This document shows, in pieces, positions 33,074-33,230 of a stretch of DNA of 33,230 bases. Below the pieces are notes generated by a model. That model had not been told where the DNA came from, made no database searches, and worked only from the letters and a program-made list of their open reading frames with translations. The translations under genes were made by a program, and so were the position numbers. How positions within the stretch are numbered: the stretch's first letter is position 1; each line of letters begins with the position of its first letter. Source of the stretch: Acidobacteriota bacterium (lineage in GTDB: Bacteria; Actinomycetota; Thermoleophilia; Miltoncostaeales; Miltoncostaeaceae); assembly GCA_018969105.1 (NCBI GenBank), contig JAGWYY010000003.1, positions 1 through 33,230 of the forward strand, given 5' to 3'.

Positions 33074-33079
33074 TACACT
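33074..33079 (+). promoter_or_regulatory. -10 box TACACT of the right-edge gene
   Basis: TACACT lies 8 nt before ATG 33088. The local sequence TACACTCG(C/G)CCGG resembles that upstream of corA. Confidence 0.45.
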
Positions 33080-33087
33080 CGGCCGGG

Positions 33088-33230
33088 ATGACGTCCCCCT
33101 CCGAACCCACCGCCGCGGACCACGGGGCCCCCGGCGCGCAAGCCGCCCGAGGCGCGCACGGCGGCCGAGACGCGCAAGGCGGCCGAGACGCCCACGCGGA
33201 TGGCCCGGGGGCGGGCGCGGTGCCCACGGC
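33088..33230 (+). CDS. Partial low-complexity protein start, runs off window
   Basis: 47 codons are visible from an ATG with a leaderless-type TACACT box. The peptide is Ala/Gly/Pro/Asp/Arg-rich and contains tandem GGRDA repeats (GAHGGRDAQGGRDAHAD), so it is probably disordered. No domain can be identified from this part. The antisense frame covering the same DNA is a shadow. Confidence 0.5.
   Translation, partial: MTSPSEPTAADHGAPGAQAARGAHGGRDAQGGRDAHADGPGAGAVPT

Overview
The window is one dense stretch of a very GC-rich bacterial chromosome, with intergenic gaps mostly under 100 bp and no mobile element, CRISPR array or rRNA. GC content, codon bias, TANNNT -10 boxes followed almost at once by ATG or GTG, GTGA/ATGA gene overlaps, an aminofutalosine-type menaquinone gene (mqnE) and an HIT-type Ap4A phosphorylase-like protein all suggest Actinomycetota. 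A deep lineage such as Thermoleophilia is my guess; this is inference, not a database result.

Layout, left to right. (1) 1-5.2 kb: the 5' part of an ABC-F ATPase gene (minus) diverges from an RNase D-like exonuclease gene (plus). A 57-residue Cys-rich ORF and a SpoT-like HD hydrolase gene (minus) then diverge from a Ppx/GppA-HD phosphatase gene (plus). (2) 5.2-8.3 kb: a SUI1/YciH gene (minus) diverges from a PHP phosphoesterase and an M3 oligopeptidase. (3) 8.3-15.6 kb: one 7.2-kb gene for a 2406-residue exported modular protein, closed by a strong hairpin. (4) 15.6-17.5 kb: an acidic Cys/His protein, a METTL-type methyltransferase, tRNA-Asn(GTT) and an OsmC protein. (5) 17.5-20.9 kb: a four-gene overlapping minus-strand operon of polysaccharide deacetylase, LytR_C membrane protein, four-helix membrane protein and ICL/PEP-mutase enzyme. 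(6) 20.9-24.0 kb: an orphan gene and the trpF-trpB-trpA operon. (7) 24.0-28.7 kb: a plus-strand run of corA, HIT protein, phosphohexomutase, ferredoxin, degenerate ABC ATPase and permease. (8) 28.7-33.2 kb: mqnE (minus) diverging from a DUF1802 gene, two small genes, an aldo/keto reductase with a broken catalytic tetrad, a hypothetical gene, and the start of a low-complexity gene at the right edge.

The most striking feature of the whole window is transcriptional. At least sixteen ORFs begin 6-10 nt after a TANNNT hexamer, which leaves little or no 5' leader. In three divergent pairs the two -10 boxes physically overlap, and in two places the stop codon of one gene supplies the TA of the -10 box for the next. 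Genes with Shine-Dalgarno leaders also occur, so the genome appears to use both initiation modes. It also carries a SUI1-family initiation factor. The least explained protein is the giant secreted one.
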